Assembly: GCF_032271945.1 (NCBI RefSeq)
Contig: NZ_CP130319.1
Span: 4,545,001 to 4,609,000 of the forward strand
Source: Paenibacillus sp. MBLB1832
GTDB lineage: Bacteria > Bacillota > Bacilli > Paenibacillales > NBRC-103111
DNA: 64,000 nucleotides
Reading direction: 5' to 3'
Part shown: piece by piece, positions 34,100 to 43,612 of the stretch
Position numbering within the stretch: the stretch's first letter is position 1
How the letters are laid out: each line of letters opens with the position of its first letter
Notes under the pieces: generated by a model
Told to the model about the DNA's origin: nothing
Seen by the model: the letters and a program-made list of their open reading frames with translations, nothing else
Database searches by the model: none
Position numbers and translations under genes: made by a program

Positions 34100-35837
34100 A
34101 TTTATCCCCTTGCTGCCTGATTGATAGTAACGGTATCCGAATGAAGATTGAGGTTCCATGACCTAGTTGGCTAATCACCCGAAAGTCTAGGTCATCACCA
34201 TAGTACATACCAAGCCTTTTATATACATTGTGCAGCCCTACACTCTTATGGTTCTCGTAATTTCCTTCAAGTCGCTTCTTTAATTCATCTAGTTTCTCAT
34301 TTGACATTCCTGGTCCATCATCAGAAATCTCAATGGATAGAGTATCCTCTATGTCTAATATCTGAAGTTTGATCGTTCCCATTGTCCGTTTCTTCTCAAT
34401 ACCGTGAACACAAGCATTCTCAATTAAAGGCTGTAGGCACATCTTCGGAATAAGCAACAAGCCTACCCCATGTTCCATTTCAATCTCGTACTGCAGCTTG
34501 TCCTCGAATCGATACTTCTGAATATTCAGATACTCCCTAATGAACTCCAATTCTTCCCCTAACGGGATGAGATCGGAGCCCCACACGGTCAATCTTCTGA
34601 ACAGCTTCGACAGGCTGCGAATAATGCTTACAGTCTCATATTCCTGCTTCAGCATGCTTTTTGCCATCATAACATTCAATGTATTGTATAAGAAGTGGGG
34701 GTTAATCTGCGAGTATAGAGCGTTTCGCTCCGCATTCAGCTTCTCCACAAGAAACCGATTCTTCTGCAGTTCTGCTTCATATACCTCTGAAATCAGATTC
34801 TCCATACGCGCAACCATCATATTAAATTGGATAATAACCATGCCGATCTCATCATTGCCAGGGGAATGAGATATTACATCAAATCGATTCATCTTAATAT
34901 TGCGCATCTGCTGACTTAAGATACGCATTCGATAAATCATGGAACGGGTAATCAAATAAATGATAAACGAAGTAACCATAAGGCTGCCCATCATCAGAAA
35001 AATAAAACGAGTTTTCAAGTGCTGAAGCTCGGGTGTCAGGAGGGAGCTAGAGCCACGTATCATAATCGACCAGCCTCCCAGCAGTCCCGATTGTGCAAAG
35101 CTGTCCTTCAAGGAAATTCCCTCTTGCTCCTGAATGCCCTTGTTTATGGTAAAAATGGGTTTGCCGTGCTGGTCATAGAGCTCCGCTTGAAGAATCCCTG
35201 CATTCTGAGCTTCTTCCAATGCCAATTGTGCAAACACATTCTCATCCAGGCTGATTCTCAACACATCAATATTATTCAATAAAGCATAATTCATATAACG
35301 TACGATACTCACCTTGTCTCTACCCGTTTCGGGAATGGTAGTAACAATCATGTTCTTGCCGCTGGCAACGAGTTCCTTATACCAACTCTCATTCTTATTC
35401 GCTTCGGTCAAGGGTTGTATGGAGCCGCCGAAGAACAGTAAATGGTTGGTTGTATAGAGGGTGATGTTGTCCACTTTTGGGTTTGAAACGAGATGCTGCT
35501 GGATGGCCTGATCCCATTTCCTACGGTACTCATATCGACTAGCCACCGATTCCTCCGTGTTTTCAAATAATGTGTAATAAGACTCATTCAGAAGGAGTCG
35601 ATCCGATAACGACTTGGCGATCTCGATCTCTTTGCTGATCCCGTACTTGATTCGAAGCAAGGATTCATTAAGCTCAGAGACCCGCTTCTGCTTCAGCTCC
35701 CTATTCATTGAGCTGTAAAAAAGACTTACGAAAGTAATGATGGGTACAAATATGCAGAGGACGTAGATCATGAACAGCTTCTTGTTCAGAGATATGTTGT
35801 CCAACCATAAAAAAGCTCTTTTCATGCGATCACCCAC
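34080..35837 (-). CDS. sensor histidine kinase, YesM type
   Basis: A 585-residue membrane kinase. A first membrane segment (FMIYVLCIFVPIITFVSLFY) and a second near residue 300 (FIFLMMGSLMVTSFIIYLI) bracket an extracellular sensor of about 240 residues; a HAMP-like linker follows. The His_kinase motif SQINPHFLYNTLN carries the phosphorylated histidine, and ISDDGPGM with SVGLHNVYKRL forms the ATP site. The start is a GTG at 35837, or possibly the ATG at 35825. A perfect cre match lies 13 bases upstream. Confidence 0.9.
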   Translation of the reverse strand: MGDRMKRAFLWLDNISLNKKLFMIYVLCIFVPIITFVSLFYSSMNRELKQKRVSELNESLLRIKYGISKEIEIAKSLSDRLLLNESYYTLFENTEESVASRYEYRRKWDQAIQQHLVSNPKVDNITLYTTNHLLFFGGSIQPLTEANKNESWYKELVASGKNMIVTTIPETGRDKVSIVRYMNYALLNNIDVLRISLDENVFAQLALEEAQNAGILQAELYDQHGKPIFTINKGIQEQEGISLKDSFAQSGLLGGWSIMIRGSSSLLTPELQHLKTRFIFLMMGSLMVTSFIIYLITRSMIYRMRILSQQMRNIKMNRFDVISHSPGNDEIGMVIIQFNMMVARMENLISEVYEAELQKNRFLVEKLNAERNALYSQINPHFLYNTLNVMMAKSMLKQEYETVSIIRSLSKLFRRLTVWGSDLIPLGEELEFIREYLNIQKYRFEDKLQYEIEMEHGVGLLLIPKMCLQPLIENACVHGIEKKRTMGTIKLQILDIEDTLSIEISDDGPGMSNEKLDELKKRLEGNYENHKSVGLHNVYKRLGMYYGDDLDFRVISQLGHGTSIFIRIPLLSIRQQGDKYDNETT

Positions 35838-35849
35838 TGTCGAAACAAT

Positions 35850-35865
35850 TTGATAGCGTTTACAT
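35850..35865 (+). promoter_or_regulatory. cre site (CcpA) before sensor kinase gene
   Basis: TTGATAGCGTTTACAT fits WTGNNARCGNWWWCAW at every position. It lies 13 bases ahead of the kinase start, so catabolite repression of the two-component system is likely. Confidence 0.65.
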
Positions 35866-36025
35866 TTGAGTCATTCCGAAAACACATTAACTGAACTCCG
35901 TTCACTACCTACTGCTATAGTTTACATGAGTAGAATCTTAGAAACAACCCGATAGATTTCGTAGAGTGGCATGATAAAGTAAAGAGGTGTGTTCGCTTAC
36001 AAATTTTCGTGTTTACAATCTATGT

Positions 36026-36055
36026 AGGACCTAGCCGACAATTAGGCTAGGTCCT
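36026..36055. terminator. perfect 11-base hairpin
   Basis: Arms AGGACCTAGCC/GGCTAGGTCCT with an 8-base loop in the gap between the Gfo/Idh operon and the kinase gene. Both neighbours run leftward, so it would terminate transcripts of the Gfo/Idh operon that pass the first hairpin at 36080-36119. Confidence 0.6.
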
Positions 36056-36079
36056 GTAAAAGTCACTTTATTAACCAAA

Positions 36080-36119
36080 ATAAACGGCTGCGCCGTCCTT
36101 CTTGGACGGTAGCGTTTAT
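36080..36119 (-). terminator. terminator after Gfo/Idh operon
   Basis: Inner arms CCGTCC/GGACGG and outer arms ATAAACG/CGTTTAT form a long stem followed by TTTT on the minus strand, 43 bases after the stop at 36162. It ends the long minus-strand operon that starts upstream near 47.9 kb or is internal to it. Confidence 0.75.
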
Positions 36120-36161
36120 GGAGAAAGATAAGCAATTGTATAAAGTGAAACTTATACTTTA

Positions 36162-37211
36162 TTATCTTTTCAAAAAAACTTCCTTACCCGTTCTTGCTGA
36201 TTCATAGATAGCCAGAATAATACGAACAGCTTCGCGGCCCTCCTCAATGCCTATGATCGGGGACCTATTCGTCAACACAGCTGTAATCATGTCCTGAACT
36301 TGTGCGGCATGACCCTCTAGGGAGATCGACATTGGATTCGAACTGCCACCACCTACATCGGAAGCTCCTTCGGCTTGTTTCAGCTCCACTTCAGGTTCTC
36401 CCTCCAGCTTCAGTAGCTCTATCACCCCATCTTTCGCGTAATAGCTGCCCTTCAAGCCATGGATCTGTGCCGAAACCTCCAGCCCTGGGTATGCACATGT
36501 CGTTCCGATTAGGGTTGCGATAGCTCCGTTCTCGAAAGTTACAACAGCAACGGCGGTGTCCTCCGTTTCTATCACATGTCCGTAGGTGCCTGCCTTGGCG
36601 AAGACACTTTTGATCGGACCTAGCAGCCATCGCATGAGGTCGACGGTATGGATCGATTGGTTCATTAAAGCGCCCCCTCCGTCCAAAGCCCAGGTCCCTC
36701 TCCAACCTCCATTCCACCCATAGTACTCCTGCGTCCGATACCACTTCACATGAAAATTCGCTGTTACTAGCTTACCGAGCCGTTCCTCCATAAGAAGATT
36801 CTTGATCCGTTGATTTCCTTCACGAAAGCGAGTTTGGAATATACATCCTGCTTTAACCCCATATGCTTTGGCTGAATCAATCATGGCATCAATTTTATCA
36901 AGCGTGATCTCAACCGGCTTCTCGACCAGAATATGCTTGCCCGCTTTCATACAAGCTTCGGCCACCTCCAGGTGTAAGCCGCTTGGCGTACAAACACTGA
37001 CGATATCGATGGGCGCTTTCTCAAGCATTTCCTCTAGGGAAGCGAATCGAAGCTCCCTCGGTATTCCATAGGTGTCTCCGACATCGTGCAAGCGCTTTTC
37101 ATCCTTGTCACAAATAACCACCGCATGGCATCCCTCAGCCTTCAGAGCCGCCTTCACATGAGCGGTTCCCACGCCCAGTCCTACTATTCCATACCCAACA
37201 CTACGCATCAT
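36162..37211 (-). CDS. Gfo/Idh/MocA-family oxidoreductase
   Basis: A 349-residue dehydrogenase. NAD motif YGIVGLGVGTAHVKA, catalytic lysine in ILVEKPVEI, and GGGALMNQSIHTVDLMRW in the substrate domain. The ATG at 37211 is six bases after AAGGAGTATAGG and one base past the previous stop; the longer frame overlaps the upstream gene and is rejected. It is the last gene of the operon with two other family members, suggesting successive oxidations or an oxidation-reduction cycle on one sugar. Confidence 0.88.
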   Translation of the reverse strand: MMRSVGYGIVGLGVGTAHVKAALKAEGCHAVVICDKDEKRLHDVGDTYGIPRELRFASLEEMLEKAPIDIVSVCTPSGLHLEVAEACMKAGKHILVEKPVEITLDKIDAMIDSAKAYGVKAGCIFQTRFREGNQRIKNLLMEERLGKLVTANFHVKWYRTQEYYGWNGGWRGTWALDGGGALMNQSIHTVDLMRWLLGPIKSVFAKAGTYGHVIETEDTAVAVVTFENGAIATLIGTTCAYPGLEVSAQIHGLKGSYYAKDGVIELLKLEGEPEVELKQAEGASDVGGGSSNPMSISLEGHAAQVQDMITAVLTNRSPIIGIEEGREAVRIILAIYESARTGKEVFLKR

Positions 37212-37212
37212 C

Positions 37213-38250
37213 CTATACTCCTTTTTCCGCATATGTATGATTAGTCATGACCTTAGCATCTCTTTGTGCCAGCATACTCAGCTCCGCTACCCTGAAGTCG
37301 TGCTTCTGGACGCTCGCCGTTTCCGTCCTGTTCAGGCAATCTTGAATCAGATCTCGAAAGAATGAGGTACCCGGCTGATCATTAAGGTCAAAATGCCGCT
37401 GTTCGGTCTGATTCACAAGATACAGCTGGTTGCCTGCTTTGCCTCGTGCCACATCAATATATTTACGCAGTTCTATATATCCTTCCGTTCCCAGAATAAA
37501 AATACGACCGTCACCAAAAGTCCCTAGCGCACGGGGAGTGAACCAATCTACACGATAGTATAGCAAGGCCCCGTTATCCCCTACGAAGGATGCATCACCA
37601 TAATCGTCCAATTCCGGGTATTGAGGATGATTAAAATTGACCACCTTGCTCTCCAGCAGTCTAGCATCTTGACTTCCGCTAAGGTATAAGAACTGATCAA
37701 TCTGATGACAGCCGATATCGATATGAATGGCACCGTTATTCACCTTGCGATGGTACCAATCTGGTCTATCGTTTCCCATCGCGTGCGGTCCGAAACCAGT
37801 CATGTGTATAACTCTACCGATTTCTCCTGCTTCGATAAGCCGCTTGGCATGGGCAACCGCTTTGGAAATAATACGCTCATTATAAAACACAGCGTATTTC
37901 ATTCCTGTTTGCGCCGTTAAACTCCTTGCCTGCTCCAGCTCCCCTAATGTAGAGAAAGGGGCTTTATCTACGAAATAATCCTTACCAGCTTGAATAACCC
38001 TCTTACCAAGCGCAAATCGTCTGGACGGCATATCTGCACTGGCAACGAGCTTAATCTCTTGGTCCTCCAATACCTCCGATTCCTCACGCGCGACCCGAGC
38101 TTGGGGGAATTGAGCTGCGTAGAATGCTAGTGTGGTTGGGTCATCATCATAAATCCATTTCAATGAAGCACCCGCTTCGATGAGGTTTCGCATCATGCTC
38201 CCCACATGGCTGTGCTTCAATCCAACTGCGGCAAAGGTAATACTGGCCAA
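37213..38250 (-). CDS. Gfo/Idh/MocA-family oxidoreductase (divergent)
   Basis: A 345-residue member of the family, more diverged: the opening ITFAAVGLKHSHVGSMM replaces the usual GxGxxG and the catalytic motif reads YFVDKAPFST instead of EKP. DIGCHQIDQFLYL supplies the conserved histidine. It starts with TTG at 38250, nine bases after AAAGGA. The altered cofactor motif may mean different nucleotide preference. It lies between a beta-helix gene and the next oxidoreductase. Confidence 0.8.
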   Translation of the reverse strand: MASITFAAVGLKHSHVGSMMRNLIEAGASLKWIYDDDPTTLAFYAAQFPQARVAREESEVLEDQEIKLVASADMPSRRFALGKRVIQAGKDYFVDKAPFSTLGELEQARSLTAQTGMKYAVFYNERIISKAVAHAKRLIEAGEIGRVIHMTGFGPHAMGNDRPDWYHRKVNNGAIHIDIGCHQIDQFLYLSGSQDARLLESKVVNFNHPQYPELDDYGDASFVGDNGALLYYRVDWFTPRALGTFGDGRIFILGTEGYIELRKYIDVARGKAGNQLYLVNQTEQRHFDLNDQPGTSFFRDLIQDCLNRTETASVQKHDFRVAELSMLAQRDAKVMTNHTYAEKGV

Positions 38251-38313
38251 TGTTGTTCATCCTTTCCCATCAATAAAAATATATGCTCAAGACTCTGCAG
38301 TGAAGAGACAATA

Positions 38314-39801
38314 TTAAGGCAATTTAGAGGCCAATAGATCATGCTGTATCGTATTGTTTTTGAACATGATCAATTGGTCAAAGCGGGCTTGAATCTCCGG
38401 CATACTCGAATAGGTCCATGGGACATCTCGGTTGCTTACATTGTCTTCCACAACGAATTGCTCCAGACACTTTTTGTACCAGTCCGTACTGATCAAATCA
38501 TTATCATTGGAATCGATTCTGAGGAGGTACTCTTGCGTATCGATAAACCGATTCCCCGATATCACAACATCCCGATGCTTGAATCCGTCGACCGTTCTCT
38601 CTCCTACATTCCCGATCCGAATTCCCATCCCGTACCCTTTGAAAATATTATTGGTGACCCTAACATGCTCATAATTCCCGACCAACATGAAGAACATCCC
38701 CCATGGGGCGTGAAGTCCTTGTACCCTCTCATTCCGAACCCCATGAATACTTTCTGGAATGACGAAGACGTTATCATGAATGTAGAAATTCCGGCACACT
38801 TCCTGGTGCGAATGCCAGAAGCCTACACCGCCGCAGAAGTTCTCGAAGTAGCAGTTGTACACTTCCGTGCCTGACGCTCCAGTTTCGACAGCAGTCTGCG
38901 GGATGCCCCCCAACCGCTCACTTACGACTCGGCAATCGTGGACCTTCAGGTTGCAATCGTGCGTGTGCTTCGCCTGGAAAGCATCTTCCAATGTACCGAG
39001 GGACAAGGTTGTGTTGCAGTCGATATTATAGATCTCGCAGCCGGGGCCGATGTTCCATAGTTCCACCGAGAAATTGGCGCCCCAATAATCTTCATATTCC
39101 TTCACTCGGATGAAACTGTCGTGAATCTTTACATTCTTGAGATAACCGTCCTGCCAGAATTTGATCCCATACCCGTTCTCATCTTCTGGACTTCCCAAAT
39201 CCTCAATGGTGATGTGATGAATGTCTGCTCCGTCCAGACCGGCAATCATCAAATTGCCGGCTAGTCCGCACTTGGTCCCGTCCACATATCGATCCCCAAT
39301 GCCGGAAGAATTGATATAGCGGCAGTTATGAATGTTCGAGCCAGTAATATATCGCTTGGGCTCGCCGCCTCTTTTCTGCAGCCGCCTGTAATTGTCTGTG
39401 AACAAGGAACCGGTCATCCGACAGCGGACAAAATCGACGTCATGAAGCGTCACATGGTTGACTCCGGAAACGATGATGCCACCCTGAAGCTGCTTGTTCA
39501 TCCCGTCGATCGTGAATCCGCTTATTCTCTGGTTACCGTCTTCATTAGAGGACGAAATTAACCGGATCAGGAAGGCGTGAGGAAAGTCCGCCTGGAGCAC
39601 CGTCTTGTCAGGTCCTGCCCCTACCAGATTCACGCCTACTCCCAGATTGATCGACATGAACTCCCGATATACGCCTTCCTCTATGCGGATCGTATGGCCA
39701 GCCGCCACTTGTGTCGCGGCATAAGCCACCGAGTTCCAAGGCTTGACCGCTGTACCGTTGCCCTGTAGATCATCTCCTAACGGAGATACATGGTATATCA
39801 T
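38314..39801 (-). CDS. right-handed parallel beta-helix protein, no signal peptide
   Basis: A 495-residue protein that starts YHVSPLGDDLQGNGTAVKPW, the common N-terminal block of parallel beta-helix glycan enzymes, followed by repeated short coils with asparagine and valine ladders (HVTLHDVDFVRC, HHITIEDLGS, HVRVTNNIFKGYG, DVVISGNRFID). Pectate-lyase-like or glycosidase folds of this kind cut pectin or similar polymers, but no specific family could be assigned. It lacks a secretion signal, so it would act inside on imported oligosaccharides. AGAGG precedes the ATG. Confidence 0.75.
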   Translation of the reverse strand: MIYHVSPLGDDLQGNGTAVKPWNSVAYAATQVAAGHTIRIEEGVYREFMSINLGVGVNLVGAGPDKTVLQADFPHAFLIRLISSSNEDGNQRISGFTIDGMNKQLQGGIIVSGVNHVTLHDVDFVRCRMTGSLFTDNYRRLQKRGGEPKRYITGSNIHNCRYINSSGIGDRYVDGTKCGLAGNLMIAGLDGADIHHITIEDLGSPEDENGYGIKFWQDGYLKNVKIHDSFIRVKEYEDYWGANFSVELWNIGPGCEIYNIDCNTTLSLGTLEDAFQAKHTHDCNLKVHDCRVVSERLGGIPQTAVETGASGTEVYNCYFENFCGGVGFWHSHQEVCRNFYIHDNVFVIPESIHGVRNERVQGLHAPWGMFFMLVGNYEHVRVTNNIFKGYGMGIRIGNVGERTVDGFKHRDVVISGNRFIDTQEYLLRIDSNDNDLISTDWYKKCLEQFVVEDNVSNRDVPWTYSSMPEIQARFDQLIMFKNNTIQHDLLASKLP

Positions 39802-39833
39802 CCCATATCCTCTCCAATCCCACAGTCAATCGT

Positions 39834-41000
39834 TTAAAATGAATTCTGCAAGTCAGACGATACTACTTCTTTTACCTTTTTGCGGAAAGTAGACTGTTCA
39901 ATTTTCTCTTGCAGCTTCTCATAGTACAAATCTTCATCCAGAGGCAGCTCGACCCAATCATTCGTCCAGGAGGAGAGATGAATGGCGTTGGAGATCGACA
40001 GCCCCCTAATCCCTTCCACACCTGGGGCGATTAGCGGCGTCCCCTTCAGAATCGCTTCCACCCAGTTGGCGGTAATGCCCCGATGAGCGATTTTGCTCTT
40101 ATCCCCTTCCGGAATGGGAACTTCACACTTCCAGCTCTCCGGTTGGCCGAAGCCCCCCTTGAACGTTGCATTAAATTCCCTCTCCGAGACTCGAGTTCGC
40201 CAGAATGTTAATTTGTTATCCTCAATGACGATTTTGCCGCGATCTCCGGAAATCTCGAAGCGATTCGTTCCCGGTGTCTCTCCGGTAGATGTAATGAATG
40301 TTCCCGTCGCCCCGTTCTCGTACTCCACGAATGCCGTTACATCGTCTTCCACTTCGATATCGTGAAATTTACCGTAGTAGCAGAAGCCACGAACGCGTTT
40401 GGGCATGCCGCAGATCCATTGCCACAGATCAAGTTGATGGGGATCCTGATTAATCAGCACTCCCCCGCCTTCCCCGGCCCAGGTTGCCCTCCAACCGCCG
40501 GAATCGTAGTACGACTGGGAACGATACCAGTTGGTAATGATCCAATTCGTGCGCTTCAGTTCGCCGAGCTCTCCGGAATCGATCAAGTCCTTCAGCTTTT
40601 GATACAGGGGAAGCGCACGTTGGTTGTACATGATTCCGTACACCTTTCCGCATTGCTCCGCCAACTCGTTTAGCTCTCTCACATTCTTGGTGAAGACCCC
40701 TGCCGGTTTCTCGACCATAAGGTGCAGGCCCTTCTCAAGCACTGTCTTCCCCAGCACGGGGTGCAGATAATGATGCGTGGCCACAATAACCGCGTCCACC
40801 TTACCGGAATCCATCATGGCTTCAGCATCGGTGAAATAGGCGACCTTGTCCTGCCATTGATCGCGCCAGTAGGCAATACGTGATTCATCAAGGTCGCAAA
40901 TCGCCGTCAGCTCGGCCCCGGGAATCTCACCGTCTGCGATATATTTGGCATGCATAGCTCCCATACCAAGCCCAATTACTCCAATGCGTACCTTCTCCAT
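39834..41000 (-). CDS. Gfo/Idh/MocA-family oxidoreductase
   Basis: A 388-residue NAD(P)-dependent dehydrogenase. NAD motif IGVIGLGMGAMHAKYI, catalytic lysine in LMVEKPAGV, and GGGVLINQDPHQLDLWQW in the substrate domain. AGGAGG lies directly upstream. It follows the isomerase-like gene by three bases, a typical oxidoreductase-epimerase pair in sugar pathways. A decayed copy of the same gene lies at 27181-28060. Confidence 0.9.
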   Translation of the reverse strand: MEKVRIGVIGLGMGAMHAKYIADGEIPGAELTAICDLDESRIAYWRDQWQDKVAYFTDAEAMMDSGKVDAVIVATHHYLHPVLGKTVLEKGLHLMVEKPAGVFTKNVRELNELAEQCGKVYGIMYNQRALPLYQKLKDLIDSGELGELKRTNWIITNWYRSQSYYDSGGWRATWAGEGGGVLINQDPHQLDLWQWICGMPKRVRGFCYYGKFHDIEVEDDVTAFVEYENGATGTFITSTGETPGTNRFEISGDRGKIVIEDNKLTFWRTRVSEREFNATFKGGFGQPESWKCEVPIPEGDKSKIAHRGITANWVEAILKGTPLIAPGVEGIRGLSISNAIHLSSWTNDWVELPLDEDLYYEKLQEKIEQSTFRKKVKEVVSSDLQNSF

Positions 41001-41003
41001 GGT

Positions 41004-41885
41004 CTATACCTCCTGTTTCGCCTCTTCTTCGATGCGTCGAATGAGTTTGATAAGCGATGTAGCCGCCATCGCGAACGTACGTGCTCCGCCCTCCGGCATG
41101 TGAATAATCGGAGAATTCGGTTCGAGCTTCGCAAATTGTTCGATCGTGAACTTGGATAGATGGGGCTCCAGGGACAAGAACATCGGCTTGCCTTCCGAAT
41201 GGATCTCATTCAAGATTTCATACAGGTGCCCAATACCATAACCGGCCGGAACCGTGATGCGCGGCTCTAGCGTAGCATCCTTGATATGCATGTAGGCAAG
41301 ATGCTTCTTGATTTGGTAGAAGGCGTCAGGGTAACAATTTACCCCGCAATGGATATAGTTAGCGGGATCGAAGATCGCTTTAAAATGCGGGCTGTTGATG
41401 GAGTCTAGCAGATCCAGACAGCGCTCAGGCGTATCTCCGTAAATTTTCGCTTCATTCTCATGCAAGAGTGTAACCCCGGTTCCTTCCGCCTCCTTGACGA
41501 GTGTACTCATTCGCCGCAGCACCTCGTCCCGATAGATGGCAGGATTCTCTCCTTCCGGAATGAAGAAGCTAAACAAGCGGATATAAGGCGCCTCCAGGAT
41601 TTCGGCGATCTCGAGCGTATAACGGAATAATTCCAGATGGGGCTCGAAGTCATCCGTTATTTTGATTTTGCCGATGGGGGATCCGACTGAGGATAGCTTG
41701 AAGCCTCGGTCTGCAAGTTGTCGCTTGATACCCAGAACTTCTTCCCTTGTATTCTGAACGAGGCCCTTCCCATTGACCCCTCTCATCTCGATATGTTTAA
41801 TTCCATACTGCTCCAGAACGTCCATCTGGAACTCCAGGTCTCCACCGATTTCATCGGAGAAAGCGCTTAATTGAAACTGTCCCAT
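41004..41885 (-). CDS. sugar phosphate isomerase/epimerase-like TIM barrel
   Basis: A 293-residue xylose-isomerase-like TIM-barrel protein. The metal site is seen as glutamate in LLHENEAK, aspartate in FDPANYIH, histidine in AYMHIKDA and glutamate in FLSLEPH. Family members isomerise or epimerise sugars, or act with Gfo/Idh partners on 3-keto-glycosides. Substrate unknown. It is translated together with the oxidoreductase at 39834-41000. Confidence 0.87.
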   Translation of the reverse strand: MGQFQLSAFSDEIGGDLEFQMDVLEQYGIKHIEMRGVNGKGLVQNTREEVLGIKRQLADRGFKLSSVGSPIGKIKITDDFEPHLELFRYTLEIAEILEAPYIRLFSFFIPEGENPAIYRDEVLRRMSTLVKEAEGTGVTLLHENEAKIYGDTPERCLDLLDSINSPHFKAIFDPANYIHCGVNCYPDAFYQIKKHLAYMHIKDATLEPRITVPAGYGIGHLYEILNEIHSEGKPMFLSLEPHLSKFTIEQFAKLEPNSPIIHMPEGGARTFAMAATSLIKLIRRIEEEAKQEV

Positions 41886-42083
41886 GTGACAAATCCTCCT
41901 CTATCTATTCTCAGTCTTCTTTTATTATTCTCCAATGTGATGGTACGGGCAACCAGACAATATAAAGAACAAATCTATACATATCCCTGTTGATTTCTTA
42001 TTTTATAGATCTATCCAAATGGGGCTGGACCAGGCACGATGTCCGTCTACCTGATGCAGTCTAACGTAATAATAAACGCTTCC

Positions 42084-43590
42084 TTACGAAGGCAACTCCA
42101 GTTCAACCTCTTGGTCGACCTCCCAAGCATGAGGTTCCCATGTAAAGACTGTCTTACCGTTCGAAATGAGCTCCACTCTGTCAATGGGAGCCGTTCCATA
42201 CAACTGAAGCTTAGCTAACGCCCTTTCTCCAGGAGCCAGCTTCAACTCACTGCCCATCAAGGACCCATTGATTGTAAAATGACACAAGATCGGCACACCC
42301 GATGTGGCATACGTATGGCGATTATTCATCGCATCCCATATGCTCGCCCGAGTCAGCTCGGGGCTTATGAAGCCGGTCATACCGACATACCCGGCCACTG
42401 TGTTACTGCGGGTTGGAAAGCCCAGGTGGTTGTCTGTGCCACCGACGAAACCAACACGATGCCCCATGGCAAGCGCCGTACGAACGGAACCGTCAAGCTT
42501 GTTGGGGTCGGGATTAATGTCCCATAAAGCATCTGGCTCGTTACTCTCGCTGCACCCTCTCTCCTGCAGCATCTCAACCAGACGCAGCCGTTTCCCTGCC
42601 CGATTCCAGTCAAAGGATGGATGTTTCGGAGACATAGTCACGTGCACAGCTGTAATGATGTCCTCAGGATCGTCGAATTCCGCGACGTGATCCCAATCGC
42701 GGCTGATGTCGGACCAGGCAATCTCTGTCTCCGTACTTTTGGCATATACGTTGATGTGACCATCCGGCAGGTTTACCTCCCAAGAGGTCAACGGGATAAA
42801 CTTGCCAGGCTCGTGGAAAAACTCCCCGGCTTGCAGCATGTGGGCCCAAGACTGGTGCAGCGGATGGACGTGCTCGGTTGCCGTAATGACATCCAACTGT
42901 AAATAATCTCGAGCATTCGTATAAGCCTCATAGAGCGGCCTGTCTCCGTCAAACTAAATCCCTGTATGAAAGTGAATTTCGCCGAAGGAATGACGCATGC
43001 CGTTAATCGGACCTGGCAAGATCGCGTGGGAAACCATCTCCGAACCTGTCACCTCATCGATGACCTTGATTCTGCCTGACTGCTTGCCCTTGTAACATAC
43101 ACCGTGCAGCAGGAGGAGCCCCTTCCGTGACAGGGTCCATTCCAGTCGTTCCTGAAGATTGTCGAAGTCCCCCATCGTCTCGATCCGAACGCTTCCCGCT
43201 TCCATCGGCACGGGGTTATCGTATTGATCCTTCATGAAGATGCTCACGGACAGCCTTCCATGCTGATCAGGCATCGGCTTCGTACGAATTTCTACCTGCA
43301 CCGGTCTGCCTTGTACCTGCATAGAATCCGGGTTGGAACGTACGATTAACGACGACCTCACCTTCTCCATCAAGCTCCATTTGCTGTAAATTCATGCACC
43401 AATGATCCATTTTTTTCAAAAGCAGACGGAAGTCCCCCATGACAAGCCGGATACGTGTCGCAGCCGGAAGCCCTTTGGAGCATTCCAGCGTGATACGGTG
43501 TGCATAGTCTGCTCTGTCCTCTACGGACTGTACCGCAGGTCCTTCATGGAGGACCCGAATGCCTTCACCGAATCGAATGTTCTGTGTCAT
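42084..43590 (-). pseudogene. broken DUF3604/CehA-type PHP-like metallohydrolase
   Basis: From an ATG at 43590 behind AGGAG, the coding sense changes frame around 43320-43370, continues to SFGEIHFHTGI, hits an in-frame TAG at 42954-42956, then continues in the same frame with FDGDRPLYEAYTNARDYLQL, DVITATEH and on to 42084. GEIHxHT and ATEH are the metal-binding motifs of DUF3604/CehA hydrolases. One frameshift plus one stop make it non-functional unless read through. It lies inside the minus-strand operon between PhyH and the isomerase-like gene. Confidence 0.75.
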
Positions 43591-43612
43591 CGTGGCTCTC
43601 CTCACCTCGCTT

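Noticed and set aside
36026..36119. Two neighbouring hairpins as a small RNA gene
   Set aside because: Both are explained as tandem terminators after the Gfo/Idh operon; no promoter for a separate RNA was seen.
42954..42956. Amber codon as pyrrolysine or programmed readthrough
   Set aside because: The same gene also has a frameshift, and no pyrrolysine machinery is in the window; inactivation is simpler.
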